DNA from: a virus
Virus record (IMG/VR): IMGVR_UViG_3300021471_000007
Location: 1 to 64,000 of that record
Length of the DNA: 64,000 nt
Strand: one strand, 5' to 3'
The notes beneath the pieces were generated by a model that made no database searches, had not been told where the DNA came from, and saw nothing but the letters and a program-made list of their open reading frames with translations. The position numbers and the translations under genes were made by a program. Positions 38,207-46,475 of this stretch are shown one piece after another (the first letter of the stretch is position 1; each line of letters starts with the position of its first letter).

Positions 38207-40393
38207 TCACCTTCTTATCATTTCCTCAATATCCTCAATCCATTCTTTGCTTAATTTGTCTTTTACGACATCAATATCAAGTTCACTTGCTGCGTTAATA
38301 GTAATATCAACATTAGGATTAAAATTTATTATTTGTTGTGAACCGAGTGAAGTTTTCTTTAATGGAATCACAGCTTCTGGACCTGCTTCTCCAATTCGCG
38401 TAACAAGTGGCTTTGTTACAATTCCACCCATTTGCATTTCAGGTATTATACCAGAAAATCCTTGTCCATTTATTGTATACTCACCATATGTTTTGCCACC
38501 CTCTGTGCCCATAACTTTTGTGACTTTAACACCAGAATATCTAGCATGTCCGGTAGAATGTTTTTCTATGATTTCGTGTATAGTAGATTTATATGGTGGA
38601 ATTGCATCTATTTTGTCTATTAATTCCGATGCTTTTATCGAACTTTTATCAAAATTGGTTGCAGTCATATCTAATCCAACATTTGTCTCTTTGAGTGATG
38701 TGTTTGTAAATGAATCCATTGTTTTTGTTAAATTAGATGTCATGTTTTTTGATTTATCTATTGCCCCAGTAAAATTGTCAGTGACTCCAGTAAGTTCGTC
38801 TGTTGCGTTTGTAGTATCGTTAAGACTTGGCATAAAGTTTCCGGTTAAGTTGCCAGTTAAATCCGATATGGTTCCACCAACAGATTTGAGAGCAGGATCT
38901 AAAAACCCAGTACCTTTTATTAAGCCCTTGTCAATCTTATCCCCGGTTTCTATTGTATCATTGCCCAATTGTTTCAAAGTTGGTGCAACGTTGTCCATGG
39001 TCTTCCTCCAAGCTGCCACCGATTTTCCAGTAGACACAAGCTGATCATGTAAACTCTCCGATAATGCTGTTTTGCTTTTGTTTAATTCTCTTTCTAATTC
39101 CTTTGTACTTGATTTATATTTAGATAAATCTAGTTTTGGAAATGGTGGTAGTTTTTTGCCAAGGAATCCTGCAACAGTTCTTACTGAATTCCAAAGAGCC
39201 CTTAATGGTCCGGTAAGTATATTGTTAACAAAAAATTCTATACCAGACAAAATAGCATTACCTGCTTTTGTAGATGCTATAACCATTGATAACCATGAAA
39301 CTTTCCATATAAGACCAGCTTTCGTTATAGCAAATGCTATCATATCTTTTAGTGCTATGATACCAGCACCAATTACAGTTAAAACCGGTTTTATGTATTT
39401 ATCAAATACATCTGCAAACCACAATACAAAATGTCCAGTGTGTTGTCTTATATGCCCCCAATTGTTTTTCCATGCAGCATTTAATATTGCTATAGCAGCT
39501 ATAATTGCAACAATAGCTAATATTATTGGCATCATACTAACAGAACCTGCAGCACCAGCAGATGACATAGATGCTTTGAAACCGTTTAAAGTTTTTCCAA
39601 TTTTAGAAAATCCTTTTTTGAATGCTCCAACTAATCCACCCATTTTTTTCAACTTTGCAAATGCTGCAAATGTGATAGATAATCCATCTATAGCTAGGCC
39701 AAGCTGTCCTACTGCAAACAATGCCATACCCATAACAAGTCCTAGAAGTACGAATATACCTATGGCCATCTTTGTACCATGGCTTAATTTATTAACTATT
39801 CCCAATAACCAAAGCATCGCTCTTAATATTAAGAGTGCAACTGGAAGAAACATAATTGTTAAAATTGTACTCCATATCTTAAATACACCGGTGACTTTCA
39901 TTGCCGGTTGCAATAGCCCACCAAATGTTTTCTGCATTTGCATACCAAGAAACATCACAGACAAAAGCTCCATCCTAAATGGTTTCATTCCACGTGCCAT
40001 TTTTCTCTGCGCTTGTGCATTAGACAATGTTCTACCAGTACTAATGTCTATAAGTTTATTGTTTTTTCCCATTGCTATGCCTACATTACGCATCATTCGT
40101 GGTAAATATCCTAACCCTTCTGTAAATCTACCATTTTTATCTGTTCCAAAATCAATAGACTTAGCAAAATTCTTTAAAGTACCGATTTGTTTGTTTGTCC
40201 CTTTATATAATGGTCCTAAGTATTTCTGCATATCCTCGGTCGACATACCAAACGTTTTCATCGATTTGCTGATTTTTTCAGTTCTTGTGTTTAGTGTCGA
40301 TGCTGCTTTCTCTATACCTTTCATATCGTATTCTATCTTTTTGGCATCGTTTTGTTCTTCTCTTATATTAAAGTTAATATTAACATCTGGCAT
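38207..40393 (-). CDS. Tail tape-measure protein (728 aa)
   Basis: Charged helical N-terminus (MKGIEKAASTLNTRTEKISKS), several transmembrane segments in the middle (MFLPVALLILRAMLWLLGIV, IFVLLGLVMGMALFAVG, IILAIVAIIAAIAIL), and the classic C-terminal GGIVTKPLVTRIGEAGPEAVIPL. It follows the frameshifted chaperone pair, the standard order. Length should set tail length; 728 residues implies a long tail of roughly 100 nm by the usual 0.15 nm per residue rule. Confidence 0.88.
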   Translation of the reverse strand: MPDVNINFNIREEQNDAKKIEYDMKGIEKAASTLNTRTEKISKSMKTFGMSTEDMQKYLGPLYKGTNKQIGTLKNFAKSIDFGTDKNGRFTEGLGYLPRMMRNVGIAMGKNNKLIDISTGRTLSNAQAQRKMARGMKPFRMELLSVMFLGMQMQKTFGGLLQPAMKVTGVFKIWSTILTIMFLPVALLILRAMLWLLGIVNKLSHGTKMAIGIFVLLGLVMGMALFAVGQLGLAIDGLSITFAAFAKLKKMGGLVGAFKKGFSKIGKTLNGFKASMSSAGAAGSVSMMPIILAIVAIIAAIAILNAAWKNNWGHIRQHTGHFVLWFADVFDKYIKPVLTVIGAGIIALKDMIAFAITKAGLIWKVSWLSMVIASTKAGNAILSGIEFFVNNILTGPLRALWNSVRTVAGFLGKKLPPFPKLDLSKYKSSTKELERELNKSKTALSESLHDQLVSTGKSVAAWRKTMDNVAPTLKQLGNDTIETGDKIDKGLIKGTGFLDPALKSVGGTISDLTGNLTGNFMPSLNDTTNATDELTGVTDNFTGAIDKSKNMTSNLTKTMDSFTNTSLKETNVGLDMTATNFDKSSIKASELIDKIDAIPPYKSTIHEIIEKHSTGHARYSGVKVTKVMGTEGGKTYGEYTINGQGFSGIIPEMQMGGIVTKPLVTRIGEAGPEAVIPLKKTSLGSQQIINFNPNVDITINAASELDIDVVKDKLSKEWIEDIEEMIRR

Positions 40394-40396
40394 CTA

Positions 40397-40633
40397 TTAT
40401 CCCCTAAACGTACTTTTGCGCATACTTCTATTTTGTTGTTTATTTACTTCCTTATAATATTTATCAATTTGTTTTATCTGCTCAATAAATCTAACTGCTG
40501 GATAATGCGGATGTATCTTGCATCCAAGCTCTTTCTCTATCAAAAAACAGTATTCTGCATATGTTTCATCAATGCTCTTTGGCAAAACACTGTTTACGAG
40601 ACCGGATTTAATTAATGCTGCACTTAACCCCTT
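40397..40633 (-). CDS. Tail assembly chaperone, T part reached by -1 frameshift (78 aa)
   Basis: Open in the -1 frame from the A7 run onwards: KGLSAALIKSGLVNSVLPKSIDETYAEYC and on to YPAVRFIEQIKQIDKYYKEV. A TTG at 40585 could start it alone, but no SD is present. The -1 frame is exactly continuous with the gene upstream, as in lambda gpG-T, and it lies immediately before the tape measure. Confidence 0.75.
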   Translation of the reverse strand, partial: KGLSAALIKSGLVNSVLPKSIDETYAEYCFLIEKELGCKIHPHYPAVRFIEQIKQIDKYYKEVNKQQNRSMRKSTFRG

Positions 40634-40956
40634 TTTTTCATTTCGTTTACTTTCTTAGTATTGTTTATAGTATTCACAGTTTTATCCTGCAATCCAAGAG
40701 CATCCGAAAACTTTATCATAAATTCCACCAAATTATGCACTAAAAACGCTTCTATTGCCTTTGGATCCTCATCTGGATATGATCTCTTTAATATATCTTT
40801 GAACACACTAATTATTGTCTCCAGAGACTTTTTCTTATCCTGTTCGTCTTGAGCAGCTGTTAATGTAACAAGATCTTGAAGTTCTATTATTAAACTTAGA
40901 TCTTCACCATTAACATTCATTTTACACTCTGATATATACTTTGCAAATTTTCCCAT
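40624..40956 (-). CDS. Tail assembly chaperone, G part (110 aa)
   Basis: MGKFAKYISECKMNVNGEDLSL, helical middle (DKKKSLETIISVFKDILKRSYPDEDPKAIEAFLVHNLVEFMIKF) and a tail that ends NEMKKRG at TAA. The final codons lie in the run AAAAAAAGGGG (40628-40638), a slippery site; -1 slippage there continues into the T frame. SD GAGGTG before ATG 40956. By position and slippage this is the G/GT tail chaperone. Confidence 0.8.
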   Translation of the reverse strand: MGKFAKYISECKMNVNGEDLSLIIELQDLVTLTAAQDEQDKKKSLETIISVFKDILKRSYPDEDPKAIEAFLVHNLVEFMIKFSDALGLQDKTVNTINNTKKVNEMKKRG

Positions 40957-40968
40957 CTTACATCACCT

Positions 40969-41271
40969 CTATTCAACTTTACCAGCAAATGTGGTAACTT
41001 TCTTTTTATTTTTATTGTTTTCGAGTTTCGATATTCTGTCTTCTAACTCGTCTACTTTGTTCATTAAATAAATTTTTAGTAGTTTTTCGGATTCAATCAA
41101 ATGATCCATTCCAGCTTCCATTACCTTCCAAACCTGATTATCGAAATGTAATTTTGCATAACTAATGTATTTGTTTATAAGTTCTCTTTTATCAGTCGGA
41201 ACGTATACACGGAAGACCAAATGATCCGGTATCTCCTTTCTTTCCTCACCTACTACAACTTTCTTTTCCAT
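40969..41271 (-). CDS. Coiled-coil tail-region protein (100 aa)
   Basis: VFRVYVPTDKRELINKYISYAKLHFDNQVWKVMEAGMDHL followed by KVDELEDRISKLENNKNKKK, a short coiled coil. It sits between tail tube and chaperone genes. No family recognised; the first half looks like a ribbon-helix-helix. Confidence 0.65.
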   Translation of the reverse strand: MEKKVVVGEERKEIPDHLVFRVYVPTDKRELINKYISYAKLHFDNQVWKVMEAGMDHLIESEKLLKIYLMNKVDELEDRISKLENNKNKKKVTTFAGKVE

Positions 41272-41283
41272 TCAATCACCTAT

Positions 41284-41811
41284 TTATATGTTATCTTCTG
41301 CATAGAAATCTTTTACAAGACAACCAGCACTTATAGTAAGTTCTGCTGTTCCATCAGCAGCTAAACTTATTTCACCAGTTGTTGTAAAGTATGCATGATT
41401 CATTAATATGTTTATCTGTTTTGTACCGTCGGTCAGTTTTATTAATATTGCTTTATCTTTTCTGTCACCGGTTGAATCAACAAAGGACCACCTATAATAT
41501 GATCCGCTTGGATTTGATTCGGTTTGTGTCGACAATCCAAAGTATTCCAAATCCGAAATGTCCTGGAACACCAATGTGAGATCGCATGTTCTCAATTCGG
41601 GTCTCTTTTCTTCTTTATATTGTGTATTGAATACATTTAGAACATCTGCACCAGCCGCTCCTCCGCCAAAGGTGACCTCTTTTAATTTTGCACTTACACT
41701 CGAACCAGACGCATTATTTGCAAAATCTGTAGCTAGGTCTTGTGTTGTTGATACACCTGTCCATGCATCACCAATGCTAACCGTGGCTTGTGTTGCATAC
41801 CATAAAGTCAT
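41284..41811 (-). CDS. Major tail tube protein, paralogue 1 (175 aa)
   Basis: TLWYATQATVSIGDAWTGVST opens a protein of alternating strands (LKEVTFGGGAAGADVLNVF, CDLTLVFQDI, NILMNHAYFTTTGEISLAADGTAELTISA). Position (after neck, before chaperone) and the beta-sandwich pattern identify it as a tail-tube protein. It is about half identical to the next upstream gene, with nearly identical N- and C-termini, so both come from a recent duplication. Confidence 0.75.
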   Translation of the reverse strand: MTLWYATQATVSIGDAWTGVSTTQDLATDFANNASGSSVSAKLKEVTFGGGAAGADVLNVFNTQYKEEKRPELRTCDLTLVFQDISDLEYFGLSTQTESNPSGSYYRWSFVDSTGDRKDKAILIKLTDGTKQINILMNHAYFTTTGEISLAADGTAELTISAGCLVKDFYAEDNI

Positions 41812-41825
41812 TATTAGTCACCTCC

Positions 41826-42344
41826 TTATATGTCGTCTTCTGCATAGAAGTCCTTTACTAAACAAACAGCACTCATTGTTAATTCAGCTGTACCGTCTGC
41901 GGCAAGTGATATTTCACCCGTGGTAGTAAAGTAAGCATTGTTCATTAAAACATTAACCGTATTTGTACCGTTTGTTAATGTAAATAATATGCTTTTATTT
42001 TCCCTGTTTCCTGTCTTATCAGAACCGTTTACTCTGTAGTAAGATCCTGTAACATATGTAGCAGTTCCAAAAATCCATTCTAAGGCATCTATATCAGAAG
42101 CTACCAATGTAAAATCAACTGTTCTGAGCTCTGGTCTTTTTTCTTCCTTTAGCTGTGTACTAAAAACATTCAAAACATCAACACCTGCAGCTCCACCACC
42201 GAATGTAACTTCCTTCAAGTCTGCACTAAAGTCTGCACCATTAGCATTTGCATCAAAGTCTGATTTTAAATCTGTGGTTGTTGAAACAGAACTCATTGCA
42301 TCCCCTATGCTAACAGTTCCCTGAGTTGCGTACCATAAAGTCAT
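41826..42344 (-). CDS. Major tail tube protein, paralogue 2 (172 aa)
   Basis: Same layout: TLWYATQGTVSIGDAMSSVST, LKEVTFGGGAAGVDVLNVFSTQ, then a divergent middle (IFGTATYVTGSYYRVNGSDK) and a shared end (AYFTTTGEISLAADGTAELT). Differences are concentrated in the middle, which would be the exposed loop. Two tube subunits could build different tail segments or an inner and outer layer. Confidence 0.75.
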   Translation of the reverse strand: MTLWYATQGTVSIGDAMSSVSTTTDLKSDFDANANGADFSADLKEVTFGGGAAGVDVLNVFSTQLKEEKRPELRTVDFTLVASDIDALEWIFGTATYVTGSYYRVNGSDKTGNRENKSILFTLTNGTNTVNVLMNNAYFTTTGEISLAADGTAELTMSAVCLVKDFYAEDDI

Positions 42345-42348
42345 TTAC

Positions 42349-42555
42349 TTACACCTCTTTTGTATTTTTTTTAAAATCTTTTTTATTTTCAAATATGATT
42401 GGTTTATCTATCTTCTTCTCTTCCTCTACTATTTCAAACTTGCTATGTAAAACAGCACCCTTCTTTATTTCTACTTCTTGCGTCTCGTGTGGTTGTATAA
42501 CAACACCGTTTATCGTTCTTGTTCTATGATCATTGTTTTTTATTTTTACTTTCAT
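42349..42555 (-). CDS. Small neck/tail protein (68 aa)
   Basis: VKIKNNDHRTRTINGVVIQPHETQEVEIKKGAVL: a short beta protein with an acidic-basic helical tail (EEEKKIDKPIIFENKKDF). Between neck and tail-tube genes. The strand pattern resembles small proteins found at the same place in phage genomes; function unknown. Confidence 0.65.
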   Translation of the reverse strand: MKVKIKNNDHRTRTINGVVIQPHETQEVEIKKGAVLHSKFEIVEEEKKIDKPIIFENKKDFKKNTKEV

Positions 42556-42559
42556 TGAA

Positions 42560-43009
42560 TCACCTCAATTTCAATCTTGATAAGAGCCTCCTTATTGCTT
42601 TTTTATGAATACGTTGTAATCGTAAATACATCGGACTCACACCCAATACTTGGTCTACTGCGGGTTTTATATATGGTGTGTGTTTTGAAACATAAACAAA
42701 ACCTCTTGCTCCATTTTCAATATAACTTCTCGGAACAACATGCGGCCTGAATCCTACCTCCTGATACAGTGCATATGGTGCATTTGGACCACCGGCTTTA
42801 ATAATAGCACCAGTATCTGTTTTCTTTGCTGATATTGTATCCGCCAACTTTCCTGTGTGTTTAGGAGCTAAAATTCTTGCACGCTCAGCAACACGTTTTG
42901 CTTCTTCATAAGTAGCAGACCGAATTGTACCTAGTCCTCGCTTAGACAGCATATTTATTCTATTTATGTTTTCCTTTAAACCGTCAAACTGAACCTCAAT
43001 ATAAACCAT
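42560..43009 (-). CDS. HK97 gp10-like neck/tail completion protein (149 aa)
   Basis: VQFDGLKENINRINMLSKRGLGTIRSATYEEAKRVAERARILAPKHTGKLADTISAKKT, GPNAPYALYQEVGFRPHVVP and YIKPAVDQV show the HK97 gp10 pattern (A-P-x-x-T-G-x-L then Y-A-x-x-x-E-x-G). It forms the tail-completion ring. Overlaps the upstream gene by one base (TAATG). Confidence 0.85.
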   Translation of the reverse strand: MVYIEVQFDGLKENINRINMLSKRGLGTIRSATYEEAKRVAERARILAPKHTGKLADTISAKKTDTGAIIKAGGPNAPYALYQEVGFRPHVVPRSYIENGARGFVYVSKHTPYIKPAVDQVLGVSPMYLRLQRIHKKAIRRLLSRLKLR

Positions 43010-43482
43010 TATACGCCACCATATGATAGTTCAATATCTATAGATTTTATCATAATTATTTTAGAACCTGCTCCGGTGGTTGTATCTGCATCATCTGCGG
43101 AAGCATGCATAAAAAACAAAGAATTGTCTGCCATTGTAGTAGAATCTGAATCAGCTGATGTTGCATCTCCCAGAACACTTATTATTTTGTCTGATATTAT
43201 TTCCTTGTCATGATTTTTGTCTGACCAGACTTCAATATGAACAACAACATCTGCACCGACATAATTATTGCCGAACACGTTCTTGTGTACATCTACATTC
43301 GAACTTATTATAACAAGCGGATAATCAACTACTCTACGTTTTGGCATGCCTTTGAGTATCCAATCGCTTGCAGAACGAGCAGGGTTTTGTGTATCTGTTA
43401 AATTATTCCTAAGAACATCTCTAACAAATTCACCTACCGAATCCTCAATAGTATCCAATGTAACTGTGACCGACATCACCAA
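43009..43482 (-). CDS. Neck protein, tail terminator-like (157 aa)
   Basis: VTLDTIEDSVGEFVRDVLRNNL, PLVIISSNVDVHKNVFGNN, ADVVVHIEVWSDKNHDKEIISDKIISVLGDA and IMIKSIDIELSYGGV fit the tail-terminator/minor tail fold by position and strand-helix pattern. The start is uncertain: TTG 43482, GTG 43479 and ATG 43476 all follow the same GGAG, which lies inside a hairpin (43485-43498). Confidence 0.7.
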   Translation of the reverse strand: MVMSVTVTLDTIEDSVGEFVRDVLRNNLTDTQNPARSASDWILKGMPKRRVVDYPLVIISSNVDVHKNVFGNNYVGADVVVHIEVWSDKNHDKEIISDKIISVLGDATSADSDSTTMADNSLFFMHASADDADTTTGAGSKIIMIKSIDIELSYGGV

Positions 43483-43484
43483 TT

Positions 43485-43517
43485 AACTCCGTTGAGTTAT
43501 AAAAGTCCGTTGACTTT
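43485..43517 (-). promoter_or_regulatory. Twin hairpins with identical AACG loops over an SD
   Basis: On the minus strand AAAGTC-AACG-GACTTT (43517-43502) is followed by AACTC-AACG-GAGTT (43498-43485). Both have perfect stems and the same four-base loop. The GGAG that serves the next gene is in the second hairpin, so folding would hide it and limit translation of the neck protein. The rest of the 66-base spacer has nothing else. Confidence 0.6.
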
Positions 43518-43548
43518 AATATTATTGTCATTAAAAGGATATATATTA

Positions 43549-43920
43549 TTATTGTATCCTTTCGCACCAACATTCATTCATTATAATTGTTCCATCAGAT
43601 GCATAATCTGGTAAGATTTTTTTAACTCTATACCAATCAGAATCTGTATTGATTTGAATTTCATCGTCAATATTAATTGTAGTTTCTGGTTTAAAATAAA
43701 CAACAATGTCTCCAACTTTTAGTTCTCCACCAGTATCTTGTATATTTTCTTCATCCATAAACTCTAATACACCGTATGCTGTTGTAGATGATATTGTTGG
43801 ATTATAATCATCGTGCGAATCCCATGCCTTTGTTATGTTTCGAATATTAAACTTGGTTTTAAACAAATCATATAACTTATCAAATGCATTTTTCATTGTT
43901 TCGTTTATGTTCTTTGACAT
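43549..43920 (-). CDS. Head-tail joining protein (123 aa)
   Basis: INETMKNAFDKLYDLFKTKFN helix, then TAYGVLEFMDEENIQDTGGELKVGDIVVYFKPETTINIDDEIQINTDSDWYRVKKILPDY: the barrel of the SPP1 gp16/head-closure type (GDI.VY...........D.I....D.WY.V....). Placed between connector and tail terminator. Starts on the last base of the upstream gene. Confidence 0.75.
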   Translation of the reverse strand: MSKNINETMKNAFDKLYDLFKTKFNIRNITKAWDSHDDYNPTISSTTAYGVLEFMDEENIQDTGGELKVGDIVVYFKPETTINIDDEIQINTDSDWYRVKKILPDYASDGTIIMNECWCERIQ

Positions 43921-44231
43921 TATGCCACCTTCACTACTCTAGCAAGATGATCTATAGCATTGCCGTTTGTAAGTATATTTGTAAGCAAAAATAATCCCAA
44001 TGTAAACAATATACCTATTAGCCACTTATGATACCTTATCGCAATCGAATTCCTTGAAACGCGTTCATTTATTTTATAAGTATATAATATTTGTTTATCC
44101 AATTTTTCTCCAAGTTTTTCGATATTGTGATTTGCAGCAATTATAAGATCTTTATTTGTAAAGTTATTATTACCGTTTGTTTGTTTGAACTCGTCTACAA
44201 TTCTTTTTATATCTTTCGCATCCAAAGACAT
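43920..44231 (-). CDS. Coiled-coil membrane protein, XhlA-like (103 aa)
   Basis: Helical N-terminal 70 residues (DIKRIVDEFKQ...NIEKLGEKLDKQILYTYKINERVSRNS), then WLIGILFTLGLFLLTNIL, one C-terminal transmembrane helix. Hemolysin XhlA-type phage proteins share this design. It is odd here, inside the head-tail connector genes rather than beside the holin-like gene 13 kb away. Confidence 0.6.
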   Translation of the reverse strand: MSLDAKDIKRIVDEFKQTNGNNNFTNKDLIIAANHNIEKLGEKLDKQILYTYKINERVSRNSIAIRYHKWLIGILFTLGLFLLTNILTNGNAIDHLARVVKVA

Positions 44232-44233
44232 AA

Positions 44234-44884
44234 TTACCTCCTCATATTACTTCTGCCACCAATACGTGGCATTTTATCGGAAATAAGTTGTAAATACCGT
44301 TTATATTCGTTATAATGTATACTAAATGGTTTTGGTTGCATTGTTACTTCTAATGTTCTTAAACTTATTTTCTTAAAGTCGTCCGAATCCAATTTAGTAT
44401 ATGCCATCGACGCTGCCAAATGTGCACATGCCCATTTTACAAGATTATCTGGAGTAGACACATCAACAGGAACATATGCATAACTTGCCAATAATGATGT
44501 AGATCCAGTTTCTGGTGCAACCTCTAAAACAACCTTTCCGGTATTATAATCTATTGTTGTTATATTATGTGCATAGATTGTTTCATCACTTTTCCATTCT
44601 TCTATCTTTACATCATCAGTAGTAATATCACCAGAGTTTGTACTATCGCCAACATACCATCCTTCTTGTGGTTTTCTTAAATAGAATGTTTTATTTGAAC
44701 CATCAATCGTGTTTTGATGGTGTTCATCTATATATGTCATGTTTTCCCTATAAATATATGAGTTTATTGCTCTATTCAATATGGTCTGTGCTGCATTTAT
44801 TATTTGTAACAATACAGAATCTGTCATATCGTCTGTTGATATGTTTGCCAAGTCTCTTACATCTTTTGGTGTACAGTACGTCAT
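44234..44884 (-). CDS. Head-tail connector, HK97 gp6-like (216 aa)
   Basis: YCTPKDVRDLANISTDDMTDSVLLQIINAAQTILNRAI is the standard helical opening of gp6/gp15-type adaptor proteins (DV..L......S...I...I..A...I). A long beta insertion follows (NKTFYLRKPQEGWYVGD...VKIEEWKSDE...ATYAYVPVDV-like) before the helical end VKWACAHLAASMAYTKL. SD GGAGGTAATT. Confidence 0.75.
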   Translation of the reverse strand: MTYCTPKDVRDLANISTDDMTDSVLLQIINAAQTILNRAINSYIYRENMTYIDEHHQNTIDGSNKTFYLRKPQEGWYVGDSTNSGDITTDDVKIEEWKSDETIYAHNITTIDYNTGKVVLEVAPETGSTSLLASYAYVPVDVSTPDNLVKWACAHLAASMAYTKLDSDDFKKISLRTLEVTMQPKPFSIHYNEYKRYLQLISDKMPRIGGRSNMRR

Positions 44885-45324
44885 ATAAATTCTATCCCCC
44901 TTTCTTTAACATCTTCCATTGTACCAAATATATATATTTTTCCATTAAGACCAAGTTTATATTTATCATTACCTGTCAATCTTGGTTTATATTTACTTAT
45001 ATCTACCTTCTTTACTGGTAGAAATCTTGTTATCAAAGACAACATTCTATGCGCTCCGATCATTTTAGCTTTGACTAATGGATGCAAGCGATCTTTATTG
45101 TTTTCCCTAATAAATGGCTCAAATGATACCAAATCCTCTATAACTTGATCCATTACTTCTTCTGAATTACAATATTCGAAAAAACGGATTTCTCTTAATG
45201 TACCAGCACCATAATGTTCTTTTCCATCTTTGTCAACATATCTGTATTTCTTATTCGCAAGCCAATCTACAAAACGCTGCATACTTCCACGTGCATCATC
45301 CTGCTTCATAAATAATAAATGCAC
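44881..45324 (-). CDS. Hypothetical head-region protein (147 aa)
   Basis: ARGSMQRFVDWLANKKYRYVDKDGKEHYGAGTLREIRFFEYC then helical EEVMDQVIEDLVSFEPFIRENN and HPLVKAKMIGAHRMLSLITRFLPVKK. No family recognised; basic and helical. GTG 45324 with GGTGAT 3 bases upstream is the likely start; ATG 45309 is possible. Overlaps the connector start by ATGA. Confidence 0.65.
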   Translation of the reverse strand: MHLLFMKQDDARGSMQRFVDWLANKKYRYVDKDGKEHYGAGTLREIRFFEYCNSEEVMDQVIEDLVSFEPFIRENNKDRLHPLVKAKMIGAHRMLSLITRFLPVKKVDISKYKPRLTGNDKYKLGLNGKIYIFGTMEDVKERGIEFI

Positions 45325-45332
45325 AATATCAC

Positions 45333-45503
45333 CTAGTACGCAATGCGTTTTCTGTAGATAGCAACATAGTTTGTACCATCATGAAATACATTTATAACAT
45401 CAGACGGATTGCTTGTATTGGCCGCTATTACTGCTAAAATATCAGCAAGCGTGGCACTGGTAGCTGTTTCATACATCCCGTTTTGACTAGTTGTAGCAGC
45501 CAT
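45333..45503 (-). CDS. Small virion-region protein (56 aa)
   Basis: MAATTSQNGMYETATSATLA then DILAVIAANTSNPSDVINVF and HDGTNYVAIYRKRIAY. Short, Ala/Thr-rich, with one helix and a strand. Starts inside the stop of the upstream gene (TAATG). Function unknown. Confidence 0.65.
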   Translation of the reverse strand: MAATTSQNGMYETATSATLADILAVIAANTSNPSDVINVFHDGTNYVAIYRKRIAY

Positions 45504-45763
45504 TATCTAGACCTCTTTTTTCTTTTATAAGATCTTATTCTTTTTTTCTTAACCCCTTCTGTTGGATCAACATCTCTTATATGAGATCTAACAGTCTCTA
45601 ATTCTGTACTTTCTATTTTTATTCCCTTTGGTAGTTTTGTAGATTTGAATCCAGTTGCCTTAAATGGTAACTTTATTTCAACACCTGCTTCTTTGAACTT
45701 TTTAAAAAGTTCTGTGTTATCTCCATTCTTACGAATATGTATTGGTCCTTTAATCGTTGGCAT
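45503..45763 (-). CDS. Small basic head-region protein (86 aa)
   Basis: IKGPIHIRKNGDNTELFKKFKEAGVEIKLPFKATGFKSTKLPKG and a C-terminus of K/R (VKKKRIRSYKRKKRSR), likely nucleic-acid contacting or disordered. ATG 45763 is chosen for its SD GGTGAT; the frame runs 21 bases further into the upstream gene. Function unknown. Confidence 0.7.
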   Translation of the reverse strand: MPTIKGPIHIRKNGDNTELFKKFKEAGVEIKLPFKATGFKSTKLPKGIKIESTELETVRSHIRDVDPTEGVKKKRIRSYKRKKRSR

Positions 45764-45768
45764 TTTTA

Positions 45769-46338
45769 TCACCACGTAAACCAATTTGTTCCATCAGAAT
45801 AGAGTCTTGTTGTAGCATAATTTGTTGATACTGTCTTAGACGCAGCACCATCTATGGTTTCTGAACCTTCTGTTGCTATTGTTATATTGTTTGATCCCGC
45901 ATCGCCACCTTCGTCTTTTATTATATATACAGCACCTGCGGATACTAATGCACTAGCTAAAGTTATTGTAACTGCACCACCAGTTGTATCTACTCCGATT
46001 ATATAATCGTTTACAGTAGCAGTATAGTTTTCACTCTTAGATACATGTTTCACTGTCATTCCTGCATCAAATACAACTGAACCTGAAATAGTTATGTCGT
46101 CAGCACCGGATCCATCTGCAGCTAATTTAAATTTTCCATCTGCAGGAGAGTTCATATATATACCGGTGTCTCTAAATTGTAATTTGTTTGTTGATGAAAC
46201 TGTAGCAACTGCATTAAATGTTGAAGCACCTGTTACTGTTAATTTGTCTGTAGATGCATCACCGAATGTCATGCTTCCAGTAATATCAAGCTCTTCGCAA
46301 GTAAGTTTACCTGAATGCCATCCAAATTTTTTGCTCAT
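45769..46338 (-). CDS. Decoration or fibre-like beta protein (189 aa)
   Basis: Opens with GKLTCEELDITGSMTFGDAST, a short-repeat fibre-like sequence, and ends YTATVNDYIIGVDTTGGAVTITLASALVSAGAVYIIKDEGGDAGSNNITIAT, a motif widespread in phage virion proteins (Y.....D..I.V.T.......I.L........G....I.D..G.A..N.I.I). Just downstream of the capsid gene: a capsid decoration or head-fibre protein. Confidence 0.7.
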   Translation of the reverse strand: MSKKFGWHSGKLTCEELDITGSMTFGDASTDKLTVTGASTFNAVATVSSTNKLQFRDTGIYMNSPADGKFKLAADGSGADDITISGSVVFDAGMTVKHVSKSENYTATVNDYIIGVDTTGGAVTITLASALVSAGAVYIIKDEGGDAGSNNITIATEGSETIDGAASKTVSTNYATTRLYSDGTNWFTW

Positions 46339-46439
46339 TAATTACACCTCTTTATATTGTTAACCACCATGATCATCGATATTAATCTCCATGGATTGTG
46401 CCACTCATTTGTCCTACCCTAAACATTATGGCACCCACG

Positions 46440-46460
46440 CTCCCTAATAAATAATGGGAG
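46440..46460 (-). terminator. Hairpin after the capsid gene
   Basis: On the minus strand CTCCC-ATTATTTATTA-GGGAG lies 16 bases after the capsid stop, in a 137-base spacer without genes. Attenuation here would make the capsid mRNA more abundant than the genes behind it. No clear T-run, so partial termination or 3'-end protection. Confidence 0.5.
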
Positions 46461-46475
46461 GGGATAATTCTAAAT

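Noticed and set aside
38247-39044. Plus-strand open frame of 265 codons opposite the tape measure
   Set aside because: Shadow of the gene on the minus strand; no SD, no recognised motif.
39072-40457. Long plus-strand open frame opposite the tape-measure gene
   Set aside because: It is a codon-usage shadow of the tape measure on the other strand, hydrophobic by consequence, without SD or family.
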